Virus record (IMG/VR): IMGVR_UViG_3300044641_006011
Span: 34,605 to 98,604 of that record
DNA: 64,000 bases
Reading direction: 5' to 3' (one strand)
Source of the DNA: a virus
Shown here piece by piece: positions 62,844-64,000 of the stretch. The position numbers were made by a program, and so were the translations under genes. Below the pieces are notes generated by a model, which had not been told where the DNA came from, did not search any database, and saw nothing but the letters and a program-made list of their open reading frames with translations. Within the stretch, counting starts at the first letter, position 1. Each line of letters opens with the position of its first letter.

Positions 62844-64000
62844 TTACTTATAATCCCACATATAAGACATATCTCCATATTCATCTGTATACCACCTATC
62901 ACCATCATTATCAACAAAACTTGTCATCTCACTTACACCATCAGATATAAATCCGAATGGAGACATATCTTGTTCTATTTGATTTTTTTGTTCCTCATAT
63001 ATTTTTTTACGAACATCATTATCTGTCATTTCTTTAAAATAATCTTGTGCTACTAGCCAAGAAAAAATAACAAGGCACATTGACAGGTCATCATTACAAC
63101 CTTCTTCTGCTTCAAAAGAATTGTGTCTTTGTGAAAATGTTGTTAACTCTGAAATAATATCATAATCTACAGTTAATAATTTATCATCCTCCATCAGAGT
63201 TTTTAAATTTGAGCATCCCAATTTCTTAACAGAGGAAGTCATTCTAACGCCAAGTTGTGATTTTTTTCCACTAAATCCAGATCCGACTATTTGACCTGCT
63301 CTTCCGCGCATAGAACACATTAATATATTATCATACTCTAAATCAAAATGAAGTATGTTTGATACTTGATCACCAATATCATTTACTTCAATCAATACCC
63401 AAGAATTATTATATGCTTTTGCTACTTGATTGATAATATTGGGAAATAACATAGGTTTAATTTCATTATTTCTATATTTTGCAACAACTTTATATGGAAA
63501 TTCTGTAATATCAAATACTATGAATGCAGAATAATCATTGCCAAGTCCTCTTGCAACATCGACTGTCATTAAATAATTATGCTCTTCTTTTTTTTCTTCG
63601 TAAATATCTAATCCTGCATTCCTTTTTATCGGATCTTCATAAACAAGATTTTTTAATTTTGCGGCATTAATTAAAGTATTAACCGATCCTAAAAACTCAC
63701 ACTCAAATTCTACTTTAAATTGCTGTTCACTAGTATTATCAATAGTCTGTTGCTTCCATTTTTCATCTCTACCGGGAACTTCTGACCAATGAACGTCTGT
63801 TGGAACATAACTATTTTTACCACGTTCTGCATCATGCCACATACGGTAGAAGTGGTTCATACCGCGAGGAGTGGAAACAATAATTACCTTTGTGCTTTGA
63901 CCAGAAGAAATAGTAGGATAAACAGAGGCAAAGAAGTCATCAGCAATGTGATTCGGGATGAACGCGAATTCGTCCAAAAAGATGACATTATAGGATCCGC
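62844..64000 (-). CDS. 17: terminase large subunit gp17 (5' end outside window)
   Basis: The frame is open to the window edge. The visible part starts in the ATPase domain with the Walker B NVIFLDEFAFIPNH, followed by coupling motif VSTPRGMNHFYRMWHD. The nuclease domain has MTVDVARGLGNDYSAFIVFD, WVLIEVNDIGDQV and EEGCNDDLSMCLVIFSWL, which supply the acidic metal-binding residues. It pumps and cuts phage DNA at the portal. About 385 residues are present and the N-terminal third is missing. Confidence 0.97.
   Translation of the reverse strand, partial: GSYNVIFLDEFAFIPNHIADDFFASVYPTISSGQSTKVIIVSTPRGMNHFYRMWHDAERGKNSYVPTDVHWSEVPGRDEKWKQQTIDNTSEQQFKVEFECEFLGSVNTLINAAKLKNLVYEDPIKRNAGLDIYEEKKEEHNYLMTVDVARGLGNDYSAFIVFDITEFPYKVVAKYRNNEIKPMLFPNIINQVAKAYNNSWVLIEVNDIGDQVSNILHFDLEYDNILMCSMRGRAGQIVGSGFSGKKSQLGVRMTSSVKKLGCSNLKTLMEDDKLLTVDYDIISELTTFSQRHNSFEAEEGCNDDLSMCLVIFSWLVAQDYFKEMTDNDVRKKIYEEQKNQIEQDMSPFGFISDGVSEMTSFVDNDGDRWYTDEYGDMSYMWDYK

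Noticed and set aside
1-64000. Photosynthesis auxiliary genes such as psbA, hli or talC
   Set aside because: No reading frame shows their motifs. Within this window the only pigment-related gene recognised is pebS.

Overview
This window is part of the genome of a T4-like marine cyanophage (cyanomyovirus). The T4 core replication and morphogenesis genes are present in the usual order: terminase gp17, sheath gp18, tube gp19, portal gp20, gp67, protease gp21, scaffold gp22, capsid gp23, UvsY, UvsW, gp55, gp47, gp46, gp45, gp44, gp62, RegA, gp43, UvsX, gp41, gp61 and NrdA/NrdB. A cyanobacterial host is indicated by the cyanophage signature genes pebS (phycoerythrobilin synthase), cobS, mazG, hsp20 and DUF3110. 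The DNA is AT-rich, which fits Prochlorococcus or low-GC marine Synechococcus. The host assignment is inference.

Layout: 1-4000 holds a plus-strand glycine-rich adhesin and three small Sec-exported proteins, then a GIY-YIG endonuclease. 4077-10520 holds a structural gene, then a minus-strand cluster of small membrane/exported proteins, a nuclease, a secreted HExxH protease and two wall-targeted enzymes (lysozyme and C39-type peptidase), then two tandem plus-strand structural paralogues. 10563-22866 holds virion/prohead-core type genes surrounding nrdAB and primase. 22883-40550 is the replication module, carrying cargo genes (tRNAs, mazG, a family-17 glycosyltransferase, a methyltransferase with a nuclease-like partner, pebS) and several homing endonucleases. 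40824-46268 holds a zincin/VWA protein and a cluster of putative capsid-core proteins. 46281-53200 is the recombination and late-transcription module. 53194-64000 is the head-tail module and ends inside the terminase gene.

Control: two textbook sigma70-type early promoters are visible, upstream of gp55 and of the gp43 operon. About a dozen exact matches to the T4 late box TATAAATA lie on the minus strand, many of them fused to the T-tract of an intrinsic terminator. The most interesting observation is that the four HNH homing endonuclease genes inserted in early operons each have a late box lying inside an inverted repeat that abuts the start codon or Shine-Dalgarno sequence. This is the arrangement T4 uses to silence lysozyme and I-TevI on early read-through RNA. 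Other highlights are a family of proteins with T4-like capsid targeting tags (one carrying a nucleotidyltransferase domain), a homing gene that has duplicated the gp41 C-terminal tail, and a restriction-modification-like pair inserted between the clamp loader genes.
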